Positions 17,986 to 29,087 of a stretch of 64,000 nucleotides of DNA are shown one piece after another. Position 1 is the stretch's first letter; the number at the start of each line of letters is the position of its first letter. Position numbers and translations under genes: made by a program. This stretch comes from CBDDBU01 sp965226045 (GTDB lineage: Bacteria > Pseudomonadota > Alphaproteobacteria > VGEJ01). Below the pieces are notes generated by a model that was not told the origin of the DNA, ran no database searches, and saw nothing but the letters and a program-made list of their open reading frames with translations. The DNA is taken from NCBI GenBank assembly GCA_965226045.1, contig CBDDBU010000022.1, positions 62,001 through 126,000 of the forward strand, given 5' to 3'.

Positions 17986-18953
17986 CCCTCGGCGCCGTGA
18001 CCTCGTAGCATGAGGACGAGACTGACATCGTCGAGATGGATCAGTCCGTTGACCCTGATAATCGATCGGATGGCGTCGATATAGTCGGCGCCGCGCTCGG
18101 AATATTGGCGCATCGTTCCCGCCAATTCGGCGCCATCCAGGTCCTCGTTCCGCGCCCGCATGTTCGCGCGGGCGCGCCGAAAATGATCGTAGGCCCAATG
18201 CGTGTTGAGATTGAGCATGTATGTCGCCACCGAGAAGTGAAGCCCGTCGAATGCCCGGACCTCGTGGCGCTTGTCGGCGTCACGCCGTTCCGGCACCAAC
18301 CCTCTCCCGGTGGTGAAGGTGCGCTCGCCAAACACGGCATTGCCCTCGCGCGCGAACCGCGAGGTGCCCCAGCCCGACTCCTCGGCGGCCTGGGCCAGCG
18401 CCAGCGAGGGGGGGACGATATCAACCCGCTCGATCAGCGCCTCGATGTCATGGGGGGCGACATCGTAGATGGCGGCCAATTCCGCCAGCCACGCCTGATC
18501 GTCGGCGTCGATCTCGCCAACCGCCGCCCGACGCGCCACGATCGCCAGCAGCCGGCGGCGCTCGCCCAGGATCACCTCGTTGGTGCGCAGGATGAGCGGC
18601 AGAATGGCTTGGATGAACAGGCTCTTGCGCACGGCGACCGACGCATCGGAGAGGTCCTCCGGCAGCGCGCTCAGGAACAGCCGAGGCACATCCCCCTCGC
18701 CGCCTTTGATCGCCGCGAGGTCGTAGTCGAGCTGCGAGAATGTGTCGGTCAGGCTGGCCATGTCCGCGACCTCGAACGAGGTCGGCACCACCTTGGCGAT
18801 CGACGAGGCAGTGAGCTCGATCCAAGGGCTCGTGGGCTTGAGGGGCGAGCTAGTGGAGTTGCCGGCGAGGGCGACACCGAACAATCCCGCCACGCTCAGC
18901 GCCAAGCCCGCCAGCGCCCACCGCACCATTTCCGACCGCAGGGAGCAGGACAT
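17982..18953 (-). CDS. Bax-like glucosaminidase-domain protein (peptidoglycan hydrolase)
   Basis: The N-terminus (MVRWALAGLALSVAGLFGVA) is a signal anchor or signal peptide. The glucosaminidase domain is visible as LALAQAAEESGWGTSRFARE, containing the catalytic Glu, then GNAVFGERTFTTGRGLVPER and the HFSVATYMLNLNTHWAY segment. This resembles Escherichia coli Bax and related periplasmic N-acetylglucosaminidases. The start at 18953 (MSCSLRSEM) is chosen because it puts the hydrophobic segment at the N-terminus; the longer frame to 19157 looks non-coding. Confidence 0.85.
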   Translation of the reverse strand: MSCSLRSEMVRWALAGLALSVAGLFGVALAGNSTSSPLKPTSPWIELTASSIAKVVPTSFEVADMASLTDTFSQLDYDLAAIKGGEGDVPRLFLSALPEDLSDASVAVRKSLFIQAILPLILRTNEVILGERRRLLAIVARRAAVGEIDADDQAWLAELAAIYDVAPHDIEALIERVDIVPPSLALAQAAEESGWGTSRFAREGNAVFGERTFTTGRGLVPERRDADKRHEVRAFDGLHFSVATYMLNLNTHWAYDHFRRARANMRARNEDLDGAELAGTMRQYSERGADYIDAIRSIIRVNGLIHLDDVSLVLMLRGHGAEG

Positions 18954-19226
18954 GATCTTGCGCCAATCGCTAGGTTGAACGCGCACCGAAGTCGCGCGGA
19001 ATGAACCGCCCCTCACCCGCGTGCGCCCGGTCCGCGTGGGTCCGCCAAGATCGCGCCAGCGCGTTTTGAAGCAATCGAAACGATCCACCTTGGGCCTCTG
19101 AGTGGAGCGGTCCGACACACCGGACACGGCCGTCATGGCATTGGAAGTTGATAACACATCCGAGGGAGTCGGTCGAGTGAGGTGCGGCGCCCGGAACGCG
19201 AAATGTGTCCCCCTAGGGCCGTTTGG

Positions 19227-19709
19227 CTAGGTCAGTTCGTCGATTTGCGCGTTGCTGAGCGTCCCCGGCACGATGGTGACAGGAACCCGCATGGTGCCCG
19301 CCATCTGGCTGGCCAGCGCGTTCACCAGCGGCCCCGGCCCTTCCGGCCCCGAAGCGGCGCCGAGAACCAGGATCCTGATGGCCGGGTCCTCCTCGATCAG
19401 CGTCAGCACCGCGTCGCGCTTCGGGCCCTCGCGCACCACCAGCTCGGGCATCAGGTCGGCCCACTCATTGACCCCGGCCGCGAGCTCCTGCAATAGCGCC
19501 TCGGCGGCGTCGCGCGCTTCCTCGCGCATCAGATCCTCGACCGCCACCCAGTGCTGGAAATCCGCCGGCTCGATGACGCGTAGAAGCGTCACGCCGCCGC
19601 CGGTCTTCTTGGCCCGCCGACAGGCGAAGCGCAGCGCCACGCGACACTCAGGGGTGTCGTCGACACAGACTAGGAACTTGCGAATTCCACGGGAATCCGA
19701 TGTCATCAA
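19227..19709 (-). CDS. Universal stress protein UspA-family
   Basis: The 160-residue protein has the single UspA fold. The first strand and loop are FLVCVDDTPECRVALRFACR, followed by VTLLRVIEPADFQHWVAVED. The nucleotide-binding loop region is ILVLGAASGPEGPGPLVNALAS, a variant of G-x2-G-x9-G(S/T). It is a small cytoplasmic stress protein, probably ATP-binding. It stands alone between the glucosaminidase gene and the DUF2333 gene. Confidence 0.88.
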   Translation of the reverse strand: MMTSDSRGIRKFLVCVDDTPECRVALRFACRRAKKTGGGVTLLRVIEPADFQHWVAVEDLMREEARDAAEALLQELAAGVNEWADLMPELVVREGPKRDAVLTLIEEDPAIRILVLGAASGPEGPGPLVNALASQMAGTMRVPVTIVPGTLSNAQIDELT

Positions 19710-19793
19710 TCACCTTTCGCCATCTTTATCCTGCATCGCGCCGGGCCGGCGCGGCAAGCATACGACGTTATGATACTTGGGTGGAGCCTCGGG

Positions 19794-20765
19794 CTATTTG
19801 AGCAAGATGTTGGTGATCTCGCGCAATTGCGTCCGCGCGCGCAGCAGATAGAAGCCTTGTTCAGCCAGATGATTGGGCACGATCAGGCTGCCCGGATCGC
19901 CGTTGGTGATCACCCAGGCGTTGAGTTGAGCGGCGCTCGCCATGCTGGCGAGGAGCTGTTGCCACGCCGCCGTGAGGTCGCGATCGCGGACCACAACATC
20001 GAAGTCGGCCTCTAGTTCCCGCAACAGCAGGTAGTAGGCGTACGTCTGTCCCTTGATCGTGTAGAAGACGTTATCCGCCTCGGTGTCGATCAGCCCGCTG
20101 CCCTCGGCGATGCGCCAGTCGAGCACGGCCGAGGCGGAGCCTAGATCCGACGCCATGCGGTCGAGCGTCGCCAACAAGTTGTCGGCGCGCGGATCGAACA
20201 CCGCATCCTTGGCCCCAATTCGGGCGTTGTACGACACCAGGGCATTCTTGGCCTTGCGATACTGCGCCTCGGATGTCGCGGTCGGCGCCAGCGAAGTAGA
20301 GAAGTCGAAGACCCATTTGGTGCCGGAGTACTGCAGCAAGCCGGCCGCCTCTTGCAGGTCTGAATCGACCTGGCTCGAGCCGCGGGTGCGCCCGATCCGG
20401 TCGGTCAGCTCGAAGGCGAAGCGCGCCAACGCCGCGATGATCCCCTGCTGGAAGTAGCGCATGTTGTCGAGCAGCGCGCCCGGCATGAAGATCGGATCGT
20501 TGGCGACCCACCGGTTCACCTCGACTTCGCGCTCGATCAGCCCGGCGGCGACGGCCACGGCCCGACTGCCCTCCGCGCCGATGTAGGCGGCGGGCGGCTG
20601 GTAGGCAAGATCATCGTCGATGTCGTGCACCATCAACATGCCGGCCGGGTAGTACAGAAGGACGACCAGCAGCACAAGAACCGAGCCGTACTTCACACCG
20701 CGATAGGTGCGGCGCGGTCCCTTCAGCGCCTCGCGTCGTTCCCACTCAATGTCCTGATCGGCCAA
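19794..20765 (-). CDS. DUF2333 family protein, membrane-anchored
   Basis: The 323-residue protein has a short cytoplasmic N-terminus, one transmembrane helix (GSVLVLLVVLLYYPAGML) and a long extracytoplasmic part. The part includes DIDDDLAYQPPAAYIG, ANDPIFMPGALLDNMRYFQQ and TKWVFDFSTSLAPTATSE, matching the DUF2333 family of conserved proteobacterial inner-membrane proteins. No function is established that I know of. The C-terminal half is helical (YAYYLLLRELEADFDVVVRD). Confidence 0.85.
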   Translation of the reverse strand: MADQDIEWERREALKGPRRTYRGVKYGSVLVLLVVLLYYPAGMLMVHDIDDDLAYQPPAAYIGAEGSRAVAVAAGLIEREVEVNRWVANDPIFMPGALLDNMRYFQQGIIAALARFAFELTDRIGRTRGSSQVDSDLQEAAGLLQYSGTKWVFDFSTSLAPTATSEAQYRKAKNALVSYNARIGAKDAVFDPRADNLLATLDRMASDLGSASAVLDWRIAEGSGLIDTEADNVFYTIKGQTYAYYLLLRELEADFDVVVRDRDLTAAWQQLLASMASAAQLNAWVITNGDPGSLIVPNHLAEQGFYLLRARTQLREITNILLK

Positions 20766-20886
20766 TGTTCCGTCCCTGTTCCCACCTTGGGGATGGTGCG
20801 CGTTTCTTACCTAAGATGCGAACGCGGTCGCATCAAGGGCAACGCCGGCCGGCCGCTCCCTCACCGCTCCGGGGGCCGCCCCGGGC

Positions 20887-21906
20887 TCAGCCGCTCCGGG
20901 GGCCGCTCCGGGGCCGCACCAATCCGATCAGCTCATGCACCTCGCGCAGGATCGGTTCCGCGCGGGCCGCAGCCCGGTCGGCGCCGGCCTTCAACACCGA
21001 CTCGACCTGGCCGACGTCAGCCATCAGCCGCCGCATCTCGGTCGTGATCGGGGCGAGTTCGCTGACGGCGAGATCGGTGAGCGCTTCCTTGAAGGTGGAG
21101 AAACTCGCCCCTTCGAACTTTTGGCACGTCTCGGCCACCGTCAGGTTCGCGAGACTGGCGAAGATGCCGACCAGATTGGCGGCTTCGGGCCGCGCCTCGA
21201 GTCCCACCGGGGTCCCCGGCAACGGCTCGGGGTCGGTCTTGGCGCGGCGAATCTTGCGCGCCATGTCGTCGGGCGAATCGGTGAGGTTGATGCGCGAGTT
21301 GTCCGAGGCCTCCGATTTGCTCATCTTGCTAGTGCCGTCGCGCAGGCTCATGACCCGCCTCGCCGCGCCGAGAATCAGCGGCTCGACCAGCGGAAAATAA
21401 TCGACGCCATAGGTGCTGTTGAAGGCCTGGGCGATATCGCGGACCAGTTCGAGGTGCTGTTTCTGATCGTCGCCGACAGGAACGTGGGTGGCCCGATAGA
21501 CCAGAATATCGGCCGCCATCAGCGTCGGGTAGGCATAGAGGCCAACGCTCGCGTTCTCACGGTTCTTGCCGGCCTTCTCCTTGAACTGCGTCATACGGTT
21601 GAGCCAGCCAAGCCGCGCGATGCAGTTGAATATCCAGGCCAGCTCGGCGTGGGCCGGCACTTGGCTCTGGTTGAACACGATGCTGCGCTCAGGATCGATG
21701 CCGGCGGCGAGCAAGCAGGCCGCGACCTCAAGCGTGCTAGCGCGCAGCTCGGCGGGGTCTTGGAACACCGTGATGGCATGCAGATCGACAATGCAATAGA
21801 GGCAGTCGTAGTCGGCCTGAAGCCGGACCCAATTGCGGATCGCGCCGAGGTAGTTGCCAAGGTGCAAGTTGCCGGTGGGTTGCACCCCGGAAAAGATACG
21901 GTTCAT
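20887..21906 (-). CDS. trpS: Tryptophan-tRNA ligase TrpS
   Basis: Class I aminoacyl-tRNA synthetase charging tRNA-Trp. The HIGH-type motif is PTGNLHLGNYLGAIRNW and the KMSKS motif is DGTSKMSKSEASDNSRI. The middle contains ERSIVFNQSQVPAHAELAWI and THVPVGDDQKQHLELVRDIA, diagnostic of TrpRS. At 339 residues the length is normal. It lies downstream of murJ in the same direction, 36 bp apart, a frequent alphaproteobacterial glnD-murJ-trpS order. Confidence 0.96.
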   Translation of the reverse strand: MNRIFSGVQPTGNLHLGNYLGAIRNWVRLQADYDCLYCIVDLHAITVFQDPAELRASTLEVAACLLAAGIDPERSIVFNQSQVPAHAELAWIFNCIARLGWLNRMTQFKEKAGKNRENASVGLYAYPTLMAADILVYRATHVPVGDDQKQHLELVRDIAQAFNSTYGVDYFPLVEPLILGAARRVMSLRDGTSKMSKSEASDNSRINLTDSPDDMARKIRRAKTDPEPLPGTPVGLEARPEAANLVGIFASLANLTVAETCQKFEGASFSTFKEALTDLAVSELAPITTEMRRLMADVGQVESVLKAGADRAAARAEPILREVHELIGLVRPRSGPRSG

Positions 21907-21942
21907 CGTCCTGGCCGGATGGGGTCGTGGGAAGCCGCCGAG

Positions 21943-23532
21943 TTATGGCCCGGCCGCTTCGTCACGGTCAACTCCATCGCTTGCCGGCGCGCGGCCGCGC
22001 CTCAGTGCCCTTAGCTCGCTGAGGCGGGCGGCGCCAAGAACCTGGGCGCACACGGCGTAAAGCACGAGGCCGCCAACGACCAGAGCCGCCAGAGCCGCGA
22101 TGCGCTCCGCCTCGCCAGCGCCAAGCGGCGCCTCGAGCCAGCGCACCGCGAGCCACAGGCCGAGCGCCATGACAGCGCTCGCGGCGAGAATGCGTGGCAG
22201 GCGGGCGCGCACGCGTCCATCGAGCCGGAGGAAGCCGCGCGCGCCCAGGCCCCGCAACAACAGCGCCGCGTTGAGCCAGGCGGCGATCGCCGTCGCCAAA
22301 GCAAGGCCGGTGTGCTTGAGCGGCCCCATCAGGATCAGGTTGAGAACGAGGTTGGCCGCCATGCAGAGCAGCGCGATGCGCACCGGGGTAACGGTATCCT
22401 TGCGTGCGAAGTATCCGGGCGTCAGCACCTTCACCAGCACGTAGGCCGGCAATCCGGCAGCATACGCCATCAGCGCCGCCGCCGTGGCCGAGGATGCGTC
22501 CGCCCCGAACGCGCCGTGGCCAAACAGAACGACGACGATGGGGTTGGCGACGACCACCAGCGCCAGAGCCGCTGGAATCGCCAGAATCAGGGAGAGCTCG
22601 ATCGCGCGGTTGTGGCTGTCACCAGCGGCGGCATCCGCGCCAGCGGCGACCTGGCGCGAGAGTAACGGCAGCAGCGCGGTGCCGACCGCGACCCCGACCA
22701 CGCCCAGCGGCAGCTGGTTCACCCGATCGGCGAAGTAGAGGAAGGTGATCGAGCCCTCGGGCAGGAACGAGGCCAGGATCACATCGACGACCAGGTTGAT
22801 CTGGACCACGCCGGCGCCGATCACGCCCGGCACCATCAGGCGCAGAAGTTCCCGCACCCGCCCGGTCAACCGTGGCCGCGGCAACCTTAGGCTCATGCCG
22901 GCGCGGCGCAGGACGGCGACCAACCACAGGAACTGCACCATGCCCGCCACCGCGACGCTCCAGGCGAGCGCGTGGCCGCTGGTCTCGGTATGTCGCGCGA
23001 GCCACAGAATCCCCGCGACCATGCAAAGGTTCATGAGGATGGGCGTAGCCGCCACGGCGGCGAAGCGGCCCATCGCGTTGAGCACGCCGCCCATCAGCGA
23101 GACCAGGCTGATGAACAGAAGATAAGGGAAGGTGAGGCGAGTCAGCGCCACCGCCAGATCGAACTTGGCGGGATCGTCGGCGAAGCCCGGCGCCAGTCCG
23201 TACATCAGCCAGGGCATGCCGATCTGCATCGCCGTCACGAAAATCAGCAACGCGCACAAGAGGACGCTCAAGGCCTGCTCGGCGAAGGCGCGCGCGGTCT
23301 CCCGCCCTTCCTCCTTGAGGAGGGCCGAGAACAGCGGCACGAAGCCGGCGCTGAAGGCGCCTTCCGCGAACAGGCGGCGGAAGAAGTTCGGCAACTTGAA
23401 GGCGACGAAAAAGGCGTCGGCCACCGGTCCGGCGCCGAGTCCGTGGGCGATCAGGATATCGCGGGCGAAGCCGAGCACGCGGCTCAGCATCGTATAGCCG
23501 CCGACGGTCGTGGCAGCGCGCAGCAGGCTCAT
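21943..23532 (-). CDS. murJ: Lipid II flippase MurJ
   Basis: A polytopic inner-membrane protein of the MOP superfamily, 529 residues with about 13-14 hydrophobic segments. The N-terminus LLRAATTVGGYTMLSRVLGF, ARDILIAHGLGAGPVADAF and the PNFFRRLFAEGAFSAGFVPL block are diagnostic of MurJ. It flips the peptidoglycan precursor lipid II to the periplasm. It begins 9 bp after the glnD stop, so the two are likely cotranscribed. Confidence 0.95.
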   Translation of the reverse strand: MSLLRAATTVGGYTMLSRVLGFARDILIAHGLGAGPVADAFFVAFKLPNFFRRLFAEGAFSAGFVPLFSALLKEEGRETARAFAEQALSVLLCALLIFVTAMQIGMPWLMYGLAPGFADDPAKFDLAVALTRLTFPYLLFISLVSLMGGVLNAMGRFAAVAATPILMNLCMVAGILWLARHTETSGHALAWSVAVAGMVQFLWLVAVLRRAGMSLRLPRPRLTGRVRELLRLMVPGVIGAGVVQINLVVDVILASFLPEGSITFLYFADRVNQLPLGVVGVAVGTALLPLLSRQVAAGADAAAGDSHNRAIELSLILAIPAALALVVVANPIVVVLFGHGAFGADASSATAAALMAYAAGLPAYVLVKVLTPGYFARKDTVTPVRIALLCMAANLVLNLILMGPLKHTGLALATAIAAWLNAALLLRGLGARGFLRLDGRVRARLPRILAASAVMALGLWLAVRWLEAPLGAGEAERIAALAALVVGGLVLYAVCAQVLGAARLSELRALRRGRAPASDGVDRDEAAGP

Positions 23533-23541
23533 ACGTTGACC

Positions 23542-26313
23542 CTAGCGAGCGCCGACGCGGGCGGAACGGCGCGCGAGGCGGTGAGGGCCACGCGCCGCCA
23601 CCGGGCCCGCTCGCGGCGCTTGCAAGACCTCAAGCAGCGCGCCTCGCAGCTGTCGAAAGGTCTCTTCGCGCGTCACCTTCAACCCGAACCGGTCCTTGAC
23701 ATAGAAGACATCGACTGCGTGCTCGCCGAAGGTCGCGATGTGGGCGCTGGCGATCGACAGCCGCAGACCGGCGAGCACCCGCGTCAGATCGTAGAGAAGG
23801 CCGGGCCGGTCGCGCCCGTTGATCTCGACCACGGTGTGGATATCGCTGGCCCGGTTGTCGATCAGCACCCGGGGTTCGACGGTGAACACCGCCGTGCGAC
23901 TCGGCAGCCGGCCTCCCTCCAGCACCAACGGTTTGAGCGGGCCCTCGTCGGCCATCACGTCGATGACCGCCGCCTTCAGCCGCGCGACCCGGCGCGCGTC
24001 GTTCAAGGGGCCGGCGCGGGCGTCCTGGATCCAGAAGGTGTCGAGCGCCGTGCCGTTGGTGGTGGTGAATATCTTGGCATCGACGATGCTGGCGCCGGCC
24101 CGCGCCATGGCGCCCGCCAGGCGCGCGAACAGGCCGGCCCGATCACGCGCGCAGACCACGACCTCGGTCACCGCCCGAAATGTGTCACTCCACACCCCGA
24201 CGGCGAATGGGGGGTCGACCTCGGCGGCGGCGGCGAGCAGGCGGGCGTGACGGACGTGGATATCGGTTCCCGCCGACAGCCAATAGGCGTCGTCGAGGCC
24301 GTCGAGGGCCGCCGACAGGACCGGCGCGCCGCTCGTGTCCGAGGCGGTGGCGAACGCGTGCTTGGCCGCGGCCGCCCGACGGCCGCGGTCCCCGGCCACG
24401 TGCCCCCCGGTCATGACCGCCTCGGCGGCATGATAGAGGTCGCGCAGCAGCTGCCCCTTCCAACCGTTCCACCGCCCCGGGCCGACGGCGCGAATATCGG
24501 CCACCGTCAACACCAGGAGCAGCCGCAGGCGCTCCGGGCTTTGCACGATGGCGACGAAATCGGCCACCGTCTTGGGATCGCCGACGTCACGTTTGAAGGC
24601 GGTGTCGGCGAAAAGAAGATGGTGGCGGACCAGCCAGGCGGCGGTTTCGGTTTCCTCGGCCGTCAGACCGAGCCGAGGACCAAGTCGCCGCGCCACATCG
24701 GCGCCGTAGGTCGAATGATCCGTCCCCTGGCCCTTGCCAATGTCGTGCAGCAGCAGCCCGGCATAGAGGGCGCGGCGCGACAAAACCTGATGCACCACCT
24801 CGTGTGAGACTGGGTGCTCCTCGGCCAGATCGCCCTGCTCGATCCGCGACAGCAGCCCGATCGCCCGGATGGCATGCTCGTCGACCGTGTACACGTGATA
24901 CATGTCGTATTGCATCTGGGCGACGACACGGCCGAAGTCGGGAACGAAGCGCCCGAACACGCCGGCCTCATTGAGGCGTCGGAGCGCCGTCTCCGGATCA
25001 AAGGGCGAGGTCAGGATTTCGAGGAACAGCCGGTTGGCCTCGGGGTCGGCGCGCAGCTTGGCGTCGATCCCCTTGAGGTCACGGCGGATCAGCCGCAGCG
25101 CCTGGGGGTGGATGTCGAGACGGTGGCGGTCGGCGACATGGAACAGCCGGATCATCGCCACCGGATCGTCGACAAAGGCGCTCTCCTGGTCGTGCCGCAG
25201 GCGGCCGTTAACGACGAGAAAGCCCTCGACCACGCGCGGCACGTCGCCGCCGGCGCGCGGTTGGCGCAGGTGGCTTTCCTCGAGGTTGGCGCAGAATAGG
25301 CGGGTCAGGTCGCCCACGTCCTTGGCGATCAGGAAATAGTGCTTCATGAAACGCTCGACGCCCCGTCCGCCGGCCCGGTCGGCATAGTTCAACAGGCCGC
25401 CGAGGGTGGGCTGGACATCGAAGGTGATGCTCTCCTCCGCCCTGCCGGCGAGATAGTGCAGGTGGTGGCGGACCGACCACAGGAACACCGCCGCCGTGTC
25501 GAAGGTTCTGTGTTCGGCTCGGGTCAGCACCTTGCGTTCGACCAGCTCGCTGACGTTTTTGACGTCGTACAGGTACGTGGCGATCCAGAACAAGGTATGG
25601 AGATCGCGCAGGCCGCCCTTGCCCTCCTTGAGGTTGGGCTCGACCACATAGCGGCTGTCGCCAAACCGGCGATGGCGGGCGTCGCGCTCAGCCAGCTTGG
25701 CGGCCACGAACTCGGCCTCCGAGCCGCGCACGATCTCGGCCCTGAAGCGCCGCGCCAGCTGGTTCGACAGGCGCCGGGCGCCCCACAGATGGCGCGACTC
25801 AAGGAGCGCGGTGCGGACCGTGATGTCCTCCTTGGCAATGGCGAGGCACTGTTCCACCGACCTCGCCGAATGCCCGACCTTGAAGCCGAGGTCCCACAGC
25901 AGGTAGAGGAACGGGCGCAACATCGCCTCGGCCTCGGCCGGGGGCGCATCGGCGAACAGGAACAAAAGATCGAGATCGGAGTGGGGGGCGAGTACGCCGC
26001 GCCCAAAGCCGCCGACGGCGAGCACGCTAAGCGGGCCGCCGCCCGACATTCGACCCAGGAGCGCGGAATCGAGCCCCGCACCGACGACGCGCTCCATCAG
26101 CAGGGCGTTCTCGCGAGCCGCCACGAGCCCCTGGCCCGAGGCCTCGAAGCGGAGCCTGATCGCCGCGCGCGAGGCCTCAAGCGCGGCCGCCAACGTCTCT
26201 CTCACCGCCGTCCGCGCCACCGCGCCGCGGCCGCCGCTAGGACCCCGCGCATGCGCCATCAGCGTCGCCAGGCGGCGCCGACAGATGACCCCGCGCGATC
26301 CGTGACTTGCCAT
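23542..26313 (-). CDS. glnD: Bifunctional uridylyltransferase/uridylyl-removing enzyme GlnD
   Basis: GlnD senses glutamine and modifies PII proteins. Domain order: nucleotidyltransferase with VGGFGRGVLAPHSDLDLLFL (GG...SDxD), the GlnE-like helical region, the HD phosphohydrolase domain (LLLHDIGKGQGTDHSTYG), and two C-terminal ACT domains (VCARDRAGLFARLAGAMARA and INGRDRPGLLYDLTRVLAGL). I start it at ATG 26313, giving 924 residues, the usual size; the frame continues upstream without family similarity. It is divergent from the formaldehyde dehydrogenase gene, 164 bp away. Confidence 0.95.
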   Translation of the reverse strand: MASHGSRGVICRRRLATLMAHARGPSGGRGAVARTAVRETLAAALEASRAAIRLRFEASGQGLVAARENALLMERVVGAGLDSALLGRMSGGGPLSVLAVGGFGRGVLAPHSDLDLLFLFADAPPAEAEAMLRPFLYLLWDLGFKVGHSARSVEQCLAIAKEDITVRTALLESRHLWGARRLSNQLARRFRAEIVRGSEAEFVAAKLAERDARHRRFGDSRYVVEPNLKEGKGGLRDLHTLFWIATYLYDVKNVSELVERKVLTRAEHRTFDTAAVFLWSVRHHLHYLAGRAEESITFDVQPTLGGLLNYADRAGGRGVERFMKHYFLIAKDVGDLTRLFCANLEESHLRQPRAGGDVPRVVEGFLVVNGRLRHDQESAFVDDPVAMIRLFHVADRHRLDIHPQALRLIRRDLKGIDAKLRADPEANRLFLEILTSPFDPETALRRLNEAGVFGRFVPDFGRVVAQMQYDMYHVYTVDEHAIRAIGLLSRIEQGDLAEEHPVSHEVVHQVLSRRALYAGLLLHDIGKGQGTDHSTYGADVARRLGPRLGLTAEETETAAWLVRHHLLFADTAFKRDVGDPKTVADFVAIVQSPERLRLLLVLTVADIRAVGPGRWNGWKGQLLRDLYHAAEAVMTGGHVAGDRGRRAAAAKHAFATASDTSGAPVLSAALDGLDDAYWLSAGTDIHVRHARLLAAAAEVDPPFAVGVWSDTFRAVTEVVVCARDRAGLFARLAGAMARAGASIVDAKIFTTTNGTALDTFWIQDARAGPLNDARRVARLKAAVIDVMADEGPLKPLVLEGGRLPSRTAVFTVEPRVLIDNRASDIHTVVEINGRDRPGLLYDLTRVLAGLRLSIASAHIATFGEHAVDVFYVKDRFGLKVTREETFRQLRGALLEVLQAPRAGPVAARGPHRLARRSARVGAR

Positions 26314-26477
26314 CAGCGACCTCCGATAGCGCCAGCATAGCCCCAAGGATGTGCGGGGGGCGAGCCCGCTCCATGACCCCGGCGGGCCGCGTGAGGGCGC
26401 ACGTTGATTAGCCGTCGCCTCGGCTCTACTGTTCGCGGCGACTCGACTATCCCAGCACGCCGCATGAGGGGAATCCC

Positions 26478-27590
<1,113 letters not shown>

Positions 27591-28392
27591 CGAGCCAAGA
27601 CGGCCTTACTGGACGATCGAAATGATCTCGTCGGCACGATAGAGGCGAGGCCAGGTATTGTCGATAGGCCGCAAGATGGCGCTGTCGGCCAGCCGGCTCA
27701 CCTGCCCGCGCGCGGTGTGGTAGGTGACGTTGAGGTGCGCGGCCGCGCGGGGGATACTGATGACCGGCACCTTGAACAGATGATCGATCAGCTGCAGGAG
27801 CAAACCGGACGCCCGCGCCTGCTGCACCTGGTCGCGGTATCGATCTCGCAATGCGAGTAAGCGGTCCGAACGCGCCGTGGCGTCGGCGCATTGCTCGATC
27901 ACCCCGTTCAGAAAAAAGCCAATCCACTCGCCCCATGCGCCGTCGCGGCTGACCGCGAGCAGCAGGTCGTATTACCGCTGGCGGTGCTTTTCGAAATAGG
28001 CGCTGAGGTAAAACAACGGCTGGGAGAGCGCGCCCGCCGCCATCAACAGCAACGGAATCAAAAGGCACCCGACACGGCCGTTACCGTCGGGAAACGGGTG
28101 GATCGTCTCGAACGGGTAGTGGATCAGCGCCACCCGGACGAGAAGCGGCGCGCCAGTAGCGGTGGCTCGTGGATGTAGTGTTCAAGCGCGCTCAACGCCG
28201 GCATGAGTTCCTGTGGTGGCGGCGGCACAAACCTCGCGTCCTCGATGGCGACTCCGACGCCAGCGATCCAGTTTTGATCGGTGCGAAACTCACCAGGTTG
28301 CGTTGCACCGCGTTGCAGTCCCACGCCCAGCAAGAGGATGCGGTGAACCTCCCTGATAAGCCGCAGTGAGACCGGCAGCTCATCCAGGCGGT

Positions 28393-29020
28393 CTAGATCG
28401 TGGCCTCATAATGGCGCATCCGCAGTCTGACGGAAGCTAGGGTTACGGCGGCGAGATAGTTCCTGGCGAGTTTGTCGAAGCGCGTAGCGATACGGCGGAA
28501 ATGCTTGAGTTTGTTGAAGAAGCACTCGACCAGGTTGCGGTGGCGATAGATTTTCAGGTCAACGACGCGGCGGACCCGGACGTTGCTCTGGCTCGGGATA
28601 TGGGCGGTCGCGCCGTTGGCCTCGATCAGCTCGATGATGGCGCGAGAGAAGAAGCCGCGGTCGGCAACCACGTCGCGCGCCAGACGCAACCCCTCGATGA
28701 GAGCCGGGAACGTCGTTTTGTCGGAAGCCTGGCCGGGCGTCAGCACGAGACGGACCGGCAGGCCATGGGCGGTGCTCAATCCTCCACGAGAACGGCCGAT
28801 GGCGTTATCGGCGCCCCCTTTTTACCGCCAGCGGCGTGCTGGTGGGCGCGGACAATCGAGGTGTCAATCAGATGCAGCGAAGCCGGCGATTGTCCCGCCA
28901 GTGCCTCGAATATCCTCAGCCACACGCCTTTCTTGGCCCATCGGTTGAAACGGTTATAGACCGTCGTGTAGGGCCCGTACCGCTCAGGCAGGTCGCGCCA
29001 GGAAGGGCACCCCCTTTATG
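28393..29020 (-). pseudogene. IS5-family (IS427-like) transposase remnant, two frames, 5' end missing
   Basis: The first frame, read leftward, gives GCPSWRDLPERYGPYTTVYN, FNRWAKKGVW and SLHLIDTSIVRAHQHAAGG. At A5G5 (28814-28823 on the plus strand reads C5T5) a -1 shift joins it to the second frame: NAIGRSRGGLSTAH, VVADRGFFSRAIIELIEANG and FFNKLKHFRRIATRFDKLAR, ending at 28393. Frameshift expression at such a run is known for IS427-group IS5 elements. The transposase start and both element ends are missing. On the right it is joined to a piece of IS1182 at about 29021. Confidence 0.8.
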
Positions 29021-29022
29021 GG

Positions 29023-29087
29023 TCACGAGAGGGCATAAGAGTAAACTCACCCTGCGGTACAGAATTCTCGCGGACCTCAGAACCTAG
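29023..29087. mobile_element. Relic of the IS1182-family element (right-end fragments)
   Basis: 29023-29060 matches the IS1182 3' non-coding repeat (TCACGAGAGGGCATAAGAGT... through CTGCGGTAC) with one mismatch to the intact copy near 60564-60601. 29064-29080 (ATTCTCGCGGACCTCAG) matches the bases just inside its right end near 60685-60701. They are joined by an internal deletion, and the terminal inverted repeat is eroded, ending AACCTAG. The CTAG at 29084-29087 matches the target preference of the intact copies. A third IS1182 insertion apparently once sat in fic and was later deleted, next to the IS5-family remnant. Confidence 0.75.

Noticed and set aside
20840..20905. GC-rich CCGCTCCGGGGGCCGC repeats at the trpS 3' end as a terminator
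   Set aside because: No T-tract follows on the trpS strand, and part of it encodes the TrpS C-terminus.
22972..24807. 611-codon plus-strand frame across murJ and glnD
   Set aside because: It is antisense to two well-supported genes; its composition (Arg, His, Gln, Gly rich) is typical of antisense reading in GC-rich DNA.
28814..28823. A5G5 run in the IS5-family transposase as a damaging frameshift
   Set aside because: Two-frame organisation with a -1 shift at such a run is normal for IS427-group IS5 elements; the remnant is called broken because its ends and start are missing, not because of this shift.
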